Positions 18,538-28,019 of a stretch of 64,000 nucleotides of DNA are shown here, in pieces (the stretch's first letter is position 1; each line of letters starts with the position of its first letter). The notes under the pieces were generated by a model, which was not told the origin of the DNA, searched no databases, and saw only the letters and a program-made list of their open reading frames with translations. The translations under genes were made by a program, and so were the position numbers. This DNA comes from Pseudochrobactrum asaccharolyticum. Lineage in GTDB: Bacteria > Pseudomonadota > Alphaproteobacteria > Rhizobiales > Rhizobiaceae. The stretch lies in NCBI RefSeq assembly GCF_003314995.1, contig NZ_QNRH01000003.1:568553-632552 (forward strand). Direction: 5' to 3'.

Positions 18538-20633
18538 AAAAGCTTTTCATTGCAATTCTGCTGGCATCAACCGCCGCTGCGGGCGTATATATTTACTCCG
18601 TTCAGACAAGTTCTGCGCCGGATATCCGGAAAATGGCCACTGCTGCGGAAAAACCTGCAACCAGCCGATTTGTTCAGGCAGACCAGCGTCGGAATACTGA
18701 GGGCGATGCAGCTGAAGTCGATGAAAGCGCATTACGCTATTTTGCACTCAAAGGCGACAAACAGCGTTTGCAGGCTGAGATCGCACGTCTGAAAGCGCTT
18801 TATCCGGACTGGACACCGCCGGAAGATCCGCTGGCACCGGTACAGATCCGCGATACCAAACTGGAACAGCTCTGGAAATTATTTGCAGACGGCCAATATG
18901 CCGAGCTACGCAAAGCTATTGCCACCCGCAAAATTCAGGAGCCGGAATGGGTTGTACCAGCTGATCTGCTGGCAAAACTCAATCTGGCTGAGGCCCGTCA
19001 GCGGTTGATCAATGCCTCGGATAATAAACAATATGACATGGTTGTCAGTCTGGCTGCTCAATCCCCGCAGCTTCTGACCTGTGATGAAGTGGATGTGTTG
19101 TGGCGTTTATCTGAGGCCTTTGCCAAGCAGGATAAAGCTGACCGCGCACGCGATGGCTATCTCTATGTGCTGAAAAACTGCACCAAACCCGAAGACCGGC
19201 TGGTCACGGTGCAAAAAGCGCTCGACACTCTGCCCTATGAACAGGCGCAGCAGGTACTCGCAGCACAAAAAACCAGTGCCGATGGTCAGAGTGAATTTGC
19301 TGCGCTCAGTGAAGATATTGCACGCCGCTTTGTCGCTGCCGCCGCGCAAAATCCTGAACTGAAAATCGACAAGAACTATCTCTCGTCTTTAAGCGCGATT
19401 GCCGGAAAAGATGGCAATGCCGTGGATGCGGAAATGCTGGGCTGGTATTATCTGCGCCGGAACGACATGGCTGCGGCAGAAAAATGGTTCCTGCTGGCGA
19501 AAGAGAAAGACGACAGCGTAACGGTTTCGCAAGGGCTGGCGCTGATCCTCAATAGCCGCGGGGAATTTGCACAAGCTGAAAATGCCATGTATCCGTGGCG
19601 TGACCAGTCGCCGGAAGCTTCCGCCGTTTATTTTGCCGCAACAGCCAATCTGCTGGCGAGTGATCCGCCTGCCCGCATGCCTGCCGCACTCTCTCAAGAC
19701 GTTATGACCCGTATCGCCAATGCAGTGATTGCGGCGAAGAACGTCAGTACAGCCGAGCAGCTTGGCTGGTATGCCCGTGCTATTGGCCAGCAACCGACTG
19801 CAATTCAGTGGTTTCAGACTGCATTATCTTGGGATAATTCCAACGAACCATCCGCCTACGGGCTGGGTGTGAGCCTGTTCACTATTGGCGATAAAGCAGG
19901 TCTGGCACAGGTAAAACAAGCCTGGGGCACACATTCGCAGCGCATCGCAGATATTGGCACTCCACGGGATAAATACAGCCGCACAGTGGTTTCTCAAGCT
20001 GTTGCACCGGTTGCCGGTACAGTACAACCGGCAACAACCTATTATGAGGACAGGCAGCCACGACAGAAACCCGCACCACGCGCCCGCGTGGCTCAGCCTG
20101 CCAATACCAGTTCCAATGCACGCAACTGCCGCCAGACCGTAGATGGCCCGATGCCGACCGGCGGCAATGCCGTGTCTCATGGCTGGTGCCTGATGGAAAT
20201 GAACCGTCCGCTTGAGGCTGTTAAAAGCTTTGAATCCGCACTGAATACCGGCACAGCACAGGAGCGTTCTGAGGCTGCTTACGGACAGAGTCTTGCTTAT
20301 TTGCGGGTCGGACTGGTTGATAAAGCTGCTGTATCAGCCATCAAAGCTCCGATGAGTGATGCCCGCCAGAAGGAATTGCGCGTCAATATCCTCTCAGATC
20401 GTGCAGTTGCTGCCTATAAAGCAGGACAGTTCCGTGACGCACTTTTCATCCTGCAACAGCGCTCGCAACTGGCGCCACCGCGCAAGGACCTGATGGCTTT
20501 GCAGGCCGCATCCTATCTGAAATTACGTCGCTATGATGATGCCCGCGTGCTTTATGAAGCTTTGGCTGCGACCGGTGACCGTGAAGGTATACGCGGGATG
20601 GCCGCAATCCGAGACATACAGGGTATCAATTAA
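18534..20633 (+). CDS. bcsK: TPR-repeat cellulose export/assembly protein (BcsK-like)
   Basis: 699-aa protein with an N-terminal signal/anchor (MKKLFIAILLASTAAAGVYIYSV) and tetratricopeptide-type helical repeats over most of its length (for example LGWYYLRRNDMAAAEKWFLLAKEKD and YGQSLAYLRVGLVDKAAVSAIKAP). A Pro/Gln/Ala-rich linker lies near residues 490-530. ATG 18534 overlaps the bcsZ stop and has GGAG upstream. There is no outer-membrane barrel domain, so it is not a full BcsC. In type III bcs operons, as I recall, a TPR protein called BcsK takes this place. The symbol is by position and architecture. Confidence 0.75.
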   Translation: MKKLFIAILLASTAAAGVYIYSVQTSSAPDIRKMATAAEKPATSRFVQADQRRNTEGDAAEVDESALRYFALKGDKQRLQAEIARLKALYPDWTPPEDPLAPVQIRDTKLEQLWKLFADGQYAELRKAIATRKIQEPEWVVPADLLAKLNLAEARQRLINASDNKQYDMVVSLAAQSPQLLTCDEVDVLWRLSEAFAKQDKADRARDGYLYVLKNCTKPEDRLVTVQKALDTLPYEQAQQVLAAQKTSADGQSEFAALSEDIARRFVAAAAQNPELKIDKNYLSSLSAIAGKDGNAVDAEMLGWYYLRRNDMAAAEKWFLLAKEKDDSVTVSQGLALILNSRGEFAQAENAMYPWRDQSPEASAVYFAATANLLASDPPARMPAALSQDVMTRIANAVIAAKNVSTAEQLGWYARAIGQQPTAIQWFQTALSWDNSNEPSAYGLGVSLFTIGDKAGLAQVKQAWGTHSQRIADIGTPRDKYSRTVVSQAVAPVAGTVQPATTYYEDRQPRQKPAPRARVAQPANTSSNARNCRQTVDGPMPTGGNAVSHGWCLMEMNRPLEAVKSFESALNTGTAQERSEAAYGQSLAYLRVGLVDKAAVSAIKAPMSDARQKELRVNILSDRAVAAYKAGQFRDALFILQQRSQLAPPRKDLMALQAASYLKLRRYDDARVLYEALAATGDREGIRGMAAIRDIQGIN

Positions 20634-20651
20634 TTTCAAGCGCATACAAGA

Positions 20652-20685
20652 TACCCCATATGGCAAAACATATGGGGTAATTTAT
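20652..20685 (+). terminator. Terminator of the cellulose operon
   Basis: Perfect eleven-base arms TACCCCATATG / CATATGGGGTA with a six-base loop, followed by ATTTATT, 18 bases after the last stop codon. Confidence 0.8.
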
Positions 20686-20745
20686 TAATCATTATTCGTT
20701 AACCATAAAGCTTAACAGACGGGATAGTTATCTGTTCGGCTTATT

Positions 20746-23322
20746 ATGATTATTAAACGCAACCGTGAACACTATAGCAGATGTACTGCGCTTTATATCA
20801 GCGCCGCCTGCATGTTGTTGGGTATAAATCTTACTCCGACACTGAGCGCCGAGCCTTTTCAGATTTTAGATTCCGATCTCACACCGGCACAACAACCGGC
20901 CAATGCATCTGCGCAACCTTTTCAAATGTTAGCCAATGATACCCAAGCTGGCAAAACGACGACTTATCAAGGCACAGAATCTGCAGGTGATGCTGAAATC
21001 ACCAATAATGCAGGTGATGCGGTTTACTTTAATGATCGGAGTACAGCCGCAGCAGCCGCGCTCATTAATAATACCGGTGGTACGACCCGTTTTAACGATC
21101 AGTCGACAGCCGCCAGCGCCTTTATTACCAATAATGCAGATGCGCAGTTATCTTTTCATCAGGACAGCACCGCGGCTGATGCCCGTATAACCAATAATGG
21201 CGGCGGCTCTTTAAGTTTTAATGATCATGCCAGTGCGGGCAGTGCTGTCATTACCAATAATGGCACAGCCAGTTTTAATGACAATGCCAGTGCTGATAAT
21301 GCTCTGATTACCAACAATGCCACGGGCACTCTGAACTTTAATGATCAGTCCGATGCCGGACGGCGGAATATTTATAATAACGGGCAAGTCCGCTTTGCGG
21401 ACCAAAGCTCGGCAAAAAACAGCCTGATTGATAATAATCAAACCGGAAGTATTGAATTTTCTGACAATAGCAGTGCGGCCTCAGGCAATATCAACAATAG
21501 CGGCCAGCTAACTTTCGCGGATGAAAGCAGCGCTGCGCAGGCGGCTATCGTCAATAATCAAACCGGCACTATCCGCTTTGACGGTAATGCCGGCGCGGCG
21601 GATGCAACGATCACCAATAATGGCTCCACCCGTTTTGCCGGTAACAGTGCCGCACAGGATGCAAGGCTGATCAATAATGCCGATGCGAACCTGCACTTTC
21701 AGGATCAGGCGAATGCCGGTAGCAGCATGATCGTCAATGCCGGTGACCTGACATTCAGCGACCGTAGCAGTGCAGAAAATGCAACCATTCTCACCAGTGA
21801 AGGCGGTGCAACCCATTTTCAGGATCACGCAGATGGCGGGACATCACAAATACAGATCAACCAAAATGCCCGCCTTGATGTCAGCCGGATGGCGAACAAC
21901 CAGCTGTCAATCGGTGTGCTTAGCAGCGCCGGTTCTGTCAATCTTGGCCGGACAGTGCTGACAGCGCAGGATAAGATTGTTCTCAATGAAAGCTCCCAGC
22001 TTAATCTGGTGCTTGGCTACGGCCAGTTGATTGCACAGGATGTAGAGTTACAAGGCGGAGCGCTGGAAATTGAACGCGCTGCCGACCTGCTTTATGCTCT
22101 TGGAGAAACGTACCGGATTATAGACGCTCCCAACCTTTCCGGCTCCAGCTTCTCGCCTGATATCAAACACGACTTTGCTTTTGCCACACCGCAACTCAGC
22201 ACTGACGGCACGGGGGTCGTCTTGGAGCGCAATACTGTGCAATTTGCCAGTGCCGCGCAGACAAACAATCAGACTGCCATTGCAAATGCACTGGAGTCTC
22301 TGGCACCCGATAGCTTACCATATCGCGTGATGATCAGCGGCTCGCAAAAAGATGCAAGCTATAGTTTTGACCAGCTTTCCGGCGAAATTCACGCGACCAC
22401 GGCTGGTGCCGTTCACGATAATAGCAGTCTGCTACGTCTGGCATTGATGGAGCGTGCGCGGCAAGTATCTGGCGACGAGCAACCGCGGGCAACTGCCTGG
22501 CAAAGCTGGCTAACAATCAATGGTGCACTGACAAAACATGATGGTGACAGTAACGCTGCTTCTGCACGCCTCAACGGCTATTCCGCAACCGGCGGCGTTG
22601 ATTATACGCTGGAAAATGACTTTACAATTGGTCTTGCCGGTTCCTACGAACAAAACAAACTGAAAATCTCTGATCGTTCCAGTACCGCTGATATTTCCAC
22701 TCTCGGTGCAGGGCTTTATGGTGCATGGGTCTATGAAGGCCTGCGACTGCGCAGCGGTGCCGCCTATCAGCATCATTCAATTGACACAGATCGCAATCTC
22801 GCTTTGCCGATGCTGAATGGTCAGCTGGAAAGCAGCTATAATGGCTGGACCGGACAGATCTTTGCTGAGGCAGGCTATCGCTTTGATATGGCTGGGATCA
22901 ATCTTGAGCCCTATGGCCGGATAAGTTATGTGCACAGCCGCTTTGATCGTTTTCAGGAATATGGCCTGAGTGACACAGCACTCAGCGGCAGAGCAACTGC
23001 GCTCGATAACACGATCGGCACGCTTGGCATCATTATGAGTAAGCGCTTTCTGCTTGATAATGACTTACAGGTTAATGCCCGTTTTGAAGCCGCATGGAAC
23101 AGAAATTTTGGCGATCGCAATGCGGTAAGGCAGCTCGCCTTTTCTTCCGGCCTGCCGTTCGACATTGCAGGCGCATCTACAGATCGCAATTCTCTGTTGC
23201 TGGACGCACGCTTGTCCTTCTGGCGCTCTGAACGCTTAGGGCTTGATATCATTTATAGTGGCTTGCTTGGCAGCAACAGCCAAAGCCACCGTTTTGGCAG
23301 CACTGCAACACTACGGTTTTAA
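20746..23322 (+). CDS. Autotransporter with short tandem passenger repeats
   Basis: 858-aa autotransporter. Basic, hydrophobic signal region (residues 1-35). Residues about 65-375 consist of roughly fifteen copies of a 17-24-residue repeat, pattern F-x-D-x-S-x-A-x-x-A-x-I-x-N-N-x-x-G, which would give a regular beta-solenoid. Next come a non-repeated stem (residues 380-520, with LNLVLGYGQLIAQDVELQGG) and a C-terminal barrel of about 270 aa starting near AWQSWLTINGAL and ending in ATLRF (terminal Phe). It lies directly behind the cellulose operon terminator and converges with the Ig-domain gene. It is probably an adhesin. No strong ribosome site is visible before ATG 20746. Confidence 0.88.
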   Translation: MIIKRNREHYSRCTALYISAACMLLGINLTPTLSAEPFQILDSDLTPAQQPANASAQPFQMLANDTQAGKTTTYQGTESAGDAEITNNAGDAVYFNDRSTAAAAALINNTGGTTRFNDQSTAASAFITNNADAQLSFHQDSTAADARITNNGGGSLSFNDHASAGSAVITNNGTASFNDNASADNALITNNATGTLNFNDQSDAGRRNIYNNGQVRFADQSSAKNSLIDNNQTGSIEFSDNSSAASGNINNSGQLTFADESSAAQAAIVNNQTGTIRFDGNAGAADATITNNGSTRFAGNSAAQDARLINNADANLHFQDQANAGSSMIVNAGDLTFSDRSSAENATILTSEGGATHFQDHADGGTSQIQINQNARLDVSRMANNQLSIGVLSSAGSVNLGRTVLTAQDKIVLNESSQLNLVLGYGQLIAQDVELQGGALEIERAADLLYALGETYRIIDAPNLSGSSFSPDIKHDFAFATPQLSTDGTGVVLERNTVQFASAAQTNNQTAIANALESLAPDSLPYRVMISGSQKDASYSFDQLSGEIHATTAGAVHDNSSLLRLALMERARQVSGDEQPRATAWQSWLTINGALTKHDGDSNAASARLNGYSATGGVDYTLENDFTIGLAGSYEQNKLKISDRSSTADISTLGAGLYGAWVYEGLRLRSGAAYQHHSIDTDRNLALPMLNGQLESSYNGWTGQIFAEAGYRFDMAGINLEPYGRISYVHSRFDRFQEYGLSDTALSGRATALDNTIGTLGIIMSKRFLLDNDLQVNARFEAAWNRNFGDRNAVRQLAFSSGLPFDIAGASTDRNSLLLDARLSFWRSERLGLDIIYSGLLGSNSQSHRFGSTATLRF
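20960..21870 (+). repeat. Tandem coding repeats in the autotransporter passenger
   Basis: Roughly 51-72-bp units recur, most visibly as variants of ATTACCAATAATG and TTTAATGATCA. The units are diverged at the DNA level but conserved at protein level (Asp-x-Ser-x-Ala and Ile-x-Asn-Asn ladders), consistent with old duplication under structural selection. Confidence 0.7.
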
Positions 23323-23332
23323 AGCATATAAA

Positions 23333-23366
23333 AATCCATGGCTCCTTTTTACGGGAGCCATGGATT
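23333..23366. terminator. Terminator between convergent autotransporter and Ig-protein genes
   Basis: Long arms AATCCATGGCTCC / GGGAGCCATGGATT around a short T-rich loop. On the minus strand the stem is followed by TTTATATG, so it best serves the Ig-domain gene; it may also slow transcription from the other side. Confidence 0.75.
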
Positions 23367-23396
23367 CCAATGATTTAAACATTCAAAATGCAATAT

Positions 23397-25142
23397 TTAA
23401 ACAAAGGTAAACACTCTGCTTGTCTTAATATTATTATACGAGACAGAGAGAGTACCGGTCTCACGTGTAGAATAAAATAAGTTGTTCCAAATACCCATTC
23501 TAACAATAAACTCACCATTTGCATTAGTTCGCATTACAACTTCATTAATTGAGTTCGTCTGTGGAGAACCTACCTGCTGCAGACGCTCAGTTGCATTGTT
23601 AGCTATACCACTCCGATAACCAGAGCCGTAAAAGCTACAATTTATGTTTGCATTCGGAACAGGCTGGCCACCATATGTCAGCCTTACAGAGGCAACGTTA
23701 CCTCCGCCAGCAAGGTTGCTAGTCTTCGTATGCGTTAGAGTATTATCTGCAATTGCTGTAATTGTGAGTAGGTATGACGGTGGCCGTGCTACTGGTTTAG
23801 CCTTGAACCGGACATCAACACTTTTCGTTACTGACCGGTCAGAAACAAGGGTAACGGTATATGTCACAGATATGTTAGCATTTGCGGTACTTAGAATACC
23901 TATATTAAATGTTCCATCCGATCTTGTAGGTAATGTACTTATTGTTGTGCCGTTGGTGAATTTGGCATTACCATTCAGTTTGAGTTCGAGCTGTGCACCA
24001 CTGACTGGTTTATTATTATGATCTGTCAGTGTCGCTAAAACCTCATTGACACCTGTACCATCTGAATATTGACCATTTTTGTTAATGGTCAAAACAAGCT
24101 GCGGCGGTTTGGCCTTGAAGCGGACATCAACGCTTTTTGTTATAGATCTATCAGAAACCAGAGTAACTATATATTTCACAGATATGTTGGCATTTGCGCT
24201 ACTTATAATACCGACATTAAACTCTCCATTCGCGTTTGTTGATTTTATACTTAATGCAGTGCCATTCGTGAATAGGGCATTACCATTCAGTTTGAGTTCG
24301 AGGTTTGCACCACTGACCGGCGTATTATTCTGGTCTATCAGTCTTGCAAGCACTTTGTTTTGGCCAACACCATCTGAAAATTGATCATTCAAACCGATAG
24401 TTAAATCAAGCTTCATTAGCCTAGCTTTAAACTTAACAACAACGCTTTGTGTCACCGATGGATCAGAGACCAGAGTAACTGTATATGTCACAGATATATC
24501 GGCATTTTCGGTCGCTTTAATACCAACATCAAATTGTCCATTTTCATCCGTTGGTCTTATACTTAACGCTGTATTGTTCGTGAAAAGGGCTTTCCCGCTC
24601 AGTTTAAGTTCAAGGTCTGCACCAATGACCGGCTTACCATTATTGTCTGTCAGCGTCGCTAAAACCCTGTTTTCAGCGATGCCATCTGCAAATTGCTCAT
24701 CTCTACGAATTTTTAAGTCAAGGTTATACGGCTTGCCGATAAACTCATATTCAACAGGTGCCGGTGCCATTTTCGGATTAAGATAAGGCGTCGCTTTAAT
24801 CATTCCCTTACCGGGGGTAAGATTAATCAACTGGACTGTCGAAGACAGGGATTTATTCGTATTTTTTCTGATGGTTGTTAGTTTATTTTCCTGGAAAACA
24901 GCCGTGCCACCCTCAATTTTATAATCAACAACAAGAGGTTTTGTACCCTCATCCATATTGTTAAAAGTAACCTGAGCAATATCCACGTCGACACCGTCGG
25001 CAACGGCACCATTTTTTCTCATGGTCAGGGTCATACCAGCTTCGACTTTGAGCAACTGAAAAAGCTGAGCCTGATCCTCCAGGCTCAAATCACTCATAAC
25101 CGGATCAATTGCATTATCATTATCTATATTGGGATCAGTCAT
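23397..25142 (-). CDS. Multi-domain bacterial Ig-like (Big_1) repeat protein without signal peptide
   Basis: 581-aa protein of immunoglobulin-like domains of the invasin/intimin (Big_1) type. Residues about 30-130 form a diverged first domain. Residues about 138-240, 241-342 and 343-444 are three clear copies of a 102-aa domain with the pattern DGxxxNxVLAxLxDxNxxPVxGAxLELKLxGxAxFTN and a closing SVTYTVTLVSD-SVTxSVxVxFKAK. Residues 450-581 are a diverged last domain with two Cys. The N-terminus (MTDPNIDNDNAIDPVMSD) is acidic with no signal peptide or barrel, so the export route is unknown. The base composition is AT-richer than neighbouring metabolic genes, suggesting transfer. Domain resemblance is clear; function is not. 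Confidence 0.8.
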   Translation of the reverse strand: MTDPNIDNDNAIDPVMSDLSLEDQAQLFQLLKVEAGMTLTMRKNGAVADGVDVDIAQVTFNNMDEGTKPLVVDYKIEGGTAVFQENKLTTIRKNTNKSLSSTVQLINLTPGKGMIKATPYLNPKMAPAPVEYEFIGKPYNLDLKIRRDEQFADGIAENRVLATLTDNNGKPVIGADLELKLSGKALFTNNTALSIRPTDENGQFDVGIKATENADISVTYTVTLVSDPSVTQSVVVKFKARLMKLDLTIGLNDQFSDGVGQNKVLARLIDQNNTPVSGANLELKLNGNALFTNGTALSIKSTNANGEFNVGIISSANANISVKYIVTLVSDRSITKSVDVRFKAKPPQLVLTINKNGQYSDGTGVNEVLATLTDHNNKPVSGAQLELKLNGNAKFTNGTTISTLPTRSDGTFNIGILSTANANISVTYTVTLVSDRSVTKSVDVRFKAKPVARPPSYLLTITAIADNTLTHTKTSNLAGGGNVASVRLTYGGQPVPNANINCSFYGSGYRSGIANNATERLQQVGSPQTNSINEVVMRTNANGEFIVRMGIWNNLFYSTRETGTLSVSYNNIKTSRVFTFV

Positions 25143-25448
25143 AACAAAACTATCCTAAATTGTTTTTAAATATTATTTTGTGAAAATTCTTTACAATAAT
25201 ACTTTAACGCATATGTATAAATTTTCTTTCATTGAATGAATAAAATAACAATTTCGAACATTAAAATATAAACTAATAGCGCTATACGCCAGAACAGAAA
25301 TCATCGTATGTCGGCAAGACAAATCAACCGAATTCAAACACTGACAAATTTTAAGCTATTCAAATAAAGCGCCCAAACTACAGGCTTACTTTTGAGATAG
25401 CGGTTGGTCAGGGCAATCCGCCCAACAATACGCAGATTGCCCTGACAA
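25143..25448. other. AT-rich intergenic region
   Basis: Upstream region of the Ig-domain gene and downstream region of the FAD enzyme gene. Apart from the hairpin at 25407-25446 I see no gene or clear site in it. Confidence 0.5.
25407..25446 (-). terminator. Hairpin after the FAD oxidoreductase gene
   Basis: Perfect twelve-base arms GTCAGGGCAATC / GATTGCCCTGAC immediately after the stop codon of the minus-strand gene. No T-run follows, so it may act as an mRNA 3' end stabiliser or a weak terminator. Confidence 0.6.
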
Positions 25449-27941
25449 CTATATGATCACGTCCATCTTGACCCGTTCAGATTTCGGATCATATGGGCTG
25501 CGCAGGTGTAGTTTCGCACGATAGCGCTTTCCGGCGACATCAATGTCAAAATCACCCTGCTCCAGCCAGTCTTTATTGATGCCAGCCTCATCGCTGACCA
25601 GCCCGAGTGTTACAGCACAACCCAGTGTATGCCCGTGTGCGGCTGAGCGGATTTCCCCGACAGGCACACCATTTCTCAGGATAAGCTCACCACCCCACAG
25701 AACAGCACTTCCGTCTTCAAGTGTGAGTTGCACAATACGTCGCCGGATGTTGTTTTCAGCTTTGAATTTGGTCAGCGCATCCTTGCCGGTAAAACCGCCT
25801 GACTTATCCATTGCCACGGTAAAACCAAGTCCGGCTTCATAGGGATTAATATCCGGCGTCAGTTCGCGGCTCCATGCGCGATAGCCTTTTTCAAGCCGCA
25901 ATGCTTCAAGCGCGTAATATCCGGCATCAGACAAGCCGAATTCCTGACCGGCCTCGTGCAGCGCCTCATAAACACCGACGGCAAACTCAACCGGAACAAT
26001 CAGCTCCCAGCCAAGCTCCCCCACATAGGTCATGCGGTTTGCATAGGCTGTCGCATAACCCAGCGCAATCTCACGCACTTGTCCGAACGGAAATGCCTTA
26101 TTCGTAAAATCTGCATCGCTCAGTTTTTGCAACACATCACGGGATTTTGGCCCCATTAATGCCAGCACTGCATAAGCAGAAGAAACATCAGTGACCATAA
26201 CATGATCATCACTCTTGATATGTCGGTTAATCCAATCCACATCATGGACTGCCTGTGCTGATCCGGTAATGATCAGAAACTTTTCTGCGCCGAGGCGTAG
26301 TACCGTCAGATCCGTCTCATAGCCACCACGCTCATTCAGCATGCCGGTATAGACCGATGTTCCGACCGGCACATCAATATTGGCAACACAAAGATAATTC
26401 AGGACACGGCAGGCATCGCGCCCCTGCACCAGCAATTTCGCGAAAGAACTCTGGTCAAATACAGCAACACGTTCACGCACTGCCTGCATTTCGCGCCCGA
26501 CATTATCATGCCAGTTTTGCCGTCCGAAACTATAGATCGTTTCCGGTTTTTGCCCTTTCTCTGCAAACCAGTTCGCCCGCTCCCACCCCATTTTAGAGCC
26601 AAAGCAAGCGCCCTTTGCCTGCAGAAGATGATAAAGCGGTGATCTCCGGAACGGCCGTGCCGTATCCAGCTCCCTGTTCGGCCACGGCATAGCATAATGC
26701 AGGCCAAGCGTTTCTTTGACTCGATCATGCAGCCAGTGCTGGTTATTGTTAAATCCGGCAAAGCGGCGGATATCGACCGGCCAGAGATCCATTGTCGGCG
26801 CGCCATTGATGATCCATTCAGCCAGCGCGCGCCCTGCTCCGCCTGCGCTGGCAATACCCATAGAATTGAAACCGGCACCGACAAAGAAATTTTTGAGCTC
26901 CGGCGCTTCCCCTAGGATAAAATTGTTATCGGGGGTGAAGCTTTCTGGTCCGTTATAAAACTTCTTCACTTCAGCATTAGCCAGTTGCGGCACGCGCAAC
27001 AGCGCATTTTCCATCAGCGGCTCAAACTGATCCCAGTCATCTTCAAGCAAAGCAAATTCAAACTTATCCGGTATACCCTTCATACCCCACGGTTTGGCCT
27101 GTGGCTCAAAACCGCCCATGACCAGACCACCGACTTCTTCCTTGAAATAAATATATCCGTCGGGATCACGCATCACCGGCAGATCCGGATGCACGCCTTC
27201 AATTTTTCCGGTGACGATATACATATGCTCGGCAGAATGCAGCGGCACCGTAACACCGCACATTTGTCCGACTTTGCGCGCCCATTGCCCTGCACAATTG
27301 ACGACAACCTCTGCCGCAATATTTCCGCGCTCAGTTTCAACACCACAGGCAACGCCATTCTTGACAGTAATACCGGTTACCTGAACGCGTTCCAATATTT
27401 TGGCACCACGCATCCGCGCGCCCCGTGCCAGCGATTGCGTCAAATCACTCGGATTGGCCTTGCCGTCATCCGGCAACCAGACAGCACCTTGCAGGTCATC
27501 GGTTGCCATAACCGGCCAGAGGTCGCCTGCTTCACGAGCTGAAATAACCTCAACATTCACGCCTTGCGCCCGTGCAGAAGCGGCTGTGCGTTGCAGCACT
27601 GTCATTCTGTCTTTGGTACGCGCAACAGACAGAGAGCCGCATTTTTTCCAGCCGGTCGCCAGACCGGTCTCCGTTTCAAGCTCATTATAAAGCTGTGTGG
27701 AATAGCGGATCAGACCTGTCATATTGGCGTGACTGCGTAATTGCCCCACCAATCCTGCCGCATGCCATGTTGTACCGCAACTCAGGCTGCCTTGCTCAAG
27801 CAATACAACATCTGTCCAGCCTGCTTTTGTCAGATGATAAGCAACCGAGCAGCCGATAATGCCGCCGCCAACAATCACAACCCGCGCCTGAGACGGGAAA
27901 TTATCCGATATTTCTTTATTGCCTGCAGAATCCTGTGTCAT
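25449..27941 (-). CDS. FAD-dependent dimethylglycine/sarcosine dehydrogenase-like enzyme with GcvT domain
   Basis: 830-aa two-part enzyme. The N-terminal half is a DAO-type FAD domain with VVIVGGGIIGCSVAYHL (dinucleotide fold) and CGTTWHAAGL, where H60 matches the His that carries covalent FAD in dimethylglycine and sarcosine dehydrogenases. The C-terminal half (about residues 430-830) is an aminomethyltransferase (GcvT) folate-binding domain. Such enzymes demethylate secondary or tertiary amines and pass the one-carbon unit to tetrahydrofolate. GTG 27968 is in frame, but ATG 27941 with GGAGGGAGTGAG upstream is preferred. Its place after deoR and the AEP operon suggests an N-methylated aminophosphonate as substrate. 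That substrate is inference. Confidence 0.85.
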   Translation of the reverse strand: MTQDSAGNKEISDNFPSQARVVIVGGGIIGCSVAYHLTKAGWTDVVLLEQGSLSCGTTWHAAGLVGQLRSHANMTGLIRYSTQLYNELETETGLATGWKKCGSLSVARTKDRMTVLQRTAASARAQGVNVEVISAREAGDLWPVMATDDLQGAVWLPDDGKANPSDLTQSLARGARMRGAKILERVQVTGITVKNGVACGVETERGNIAAEVVVNCAGQWARKVGQMCGVTVPLHSAEHMYIVTGKIEGVHPDLPVMRDPDGYIYFKEEVGGLVMGGFEPQAKPWGMKGIPDKFEFALLEDDWDQFEPLMENALLRVPQLANAEVKKFYNGPESFTPDNNFILGEAPELKNFFVGAGFNSMGIASAGGAGRALAEWIINGAPTMDLWPVDIRRFAGFNNNQHWLHDRVKETLGLHYAMPWPNRELDTARPFRRSPLYHLLQAKGACFGSKMGWERANWFAEKGQKPETIYSFGRQNWHDNVGREMQAVRERVAVFDQSSFAKLLVQGRDACRVLNYLCVANIDVPVGTSVYTGMLNERGGYETDLTVLRLGAEKFLIITGSAQAVHDVDWINRHIKSDDHVMVTDVSSAYAVLALMGPKSRDVLQKLSDADFTNKAFPFGQVREIALGYATAYANRMTYVGELGWELIVPVEFAVGVYEALHEAGQEFGLSDAGYYALEALRLEKGYRAWSRELTPDINPYEAGLGFTVAMDKSGGFTGKDALTKFKAENNIRRRIVQLTLEDGSAVLWGGELILRNGVPVGEIRSAAHGHTLGCAVTLGLVSDEAGINKDWLEQGDFDIDVAGKRYRAKLHLRSPYDPKSERVKMDVII

Positions 27942-27977
27942 GATCTCACTCCCTCCGGTTGAGATCACTATAAAAGC

Positions 27978-28008
27978 AATGCAACAAAAAACAACATTAA
28001 ATGCAACA
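27978..28008 (-). promoter_or_regulatory. Two direct TGTTGCATT boxes upstream of the FAD enzyme gene
   Basis: Minus-strand TGTTGCATT occurs at 27986-27978 and 28008-28000, 22 bases apart, in the 78-base spacer before the FAD enzyme gene. The same nine-mer occurs twice more upstream of deoR (28860-28906). Probable DeoR operators. Confidence 0.6.
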
Positions 28009-28019
28009 TAAAATCACAT

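Noticed and set aside
20960-21870. Repeats resembling a CRISPR or tandem satellite array
   Set aside because: The repeats are in frame, diverged at DNA level and conserved at protein level inside an autotransporter; no spacer pattern and no cas genes.
23640-24760. Three DNA repeats of about 306 bp as a possible mobile duplication
   Set aside because: They coincide with the three Ig-like domains of the coding sequence, so they are domain duplications.
26399-26884. 161-codon frame within the FAD enzyme gene
   Set aside because: It overlaps the dehydrogenase reading frame and has no motif; a shadow.
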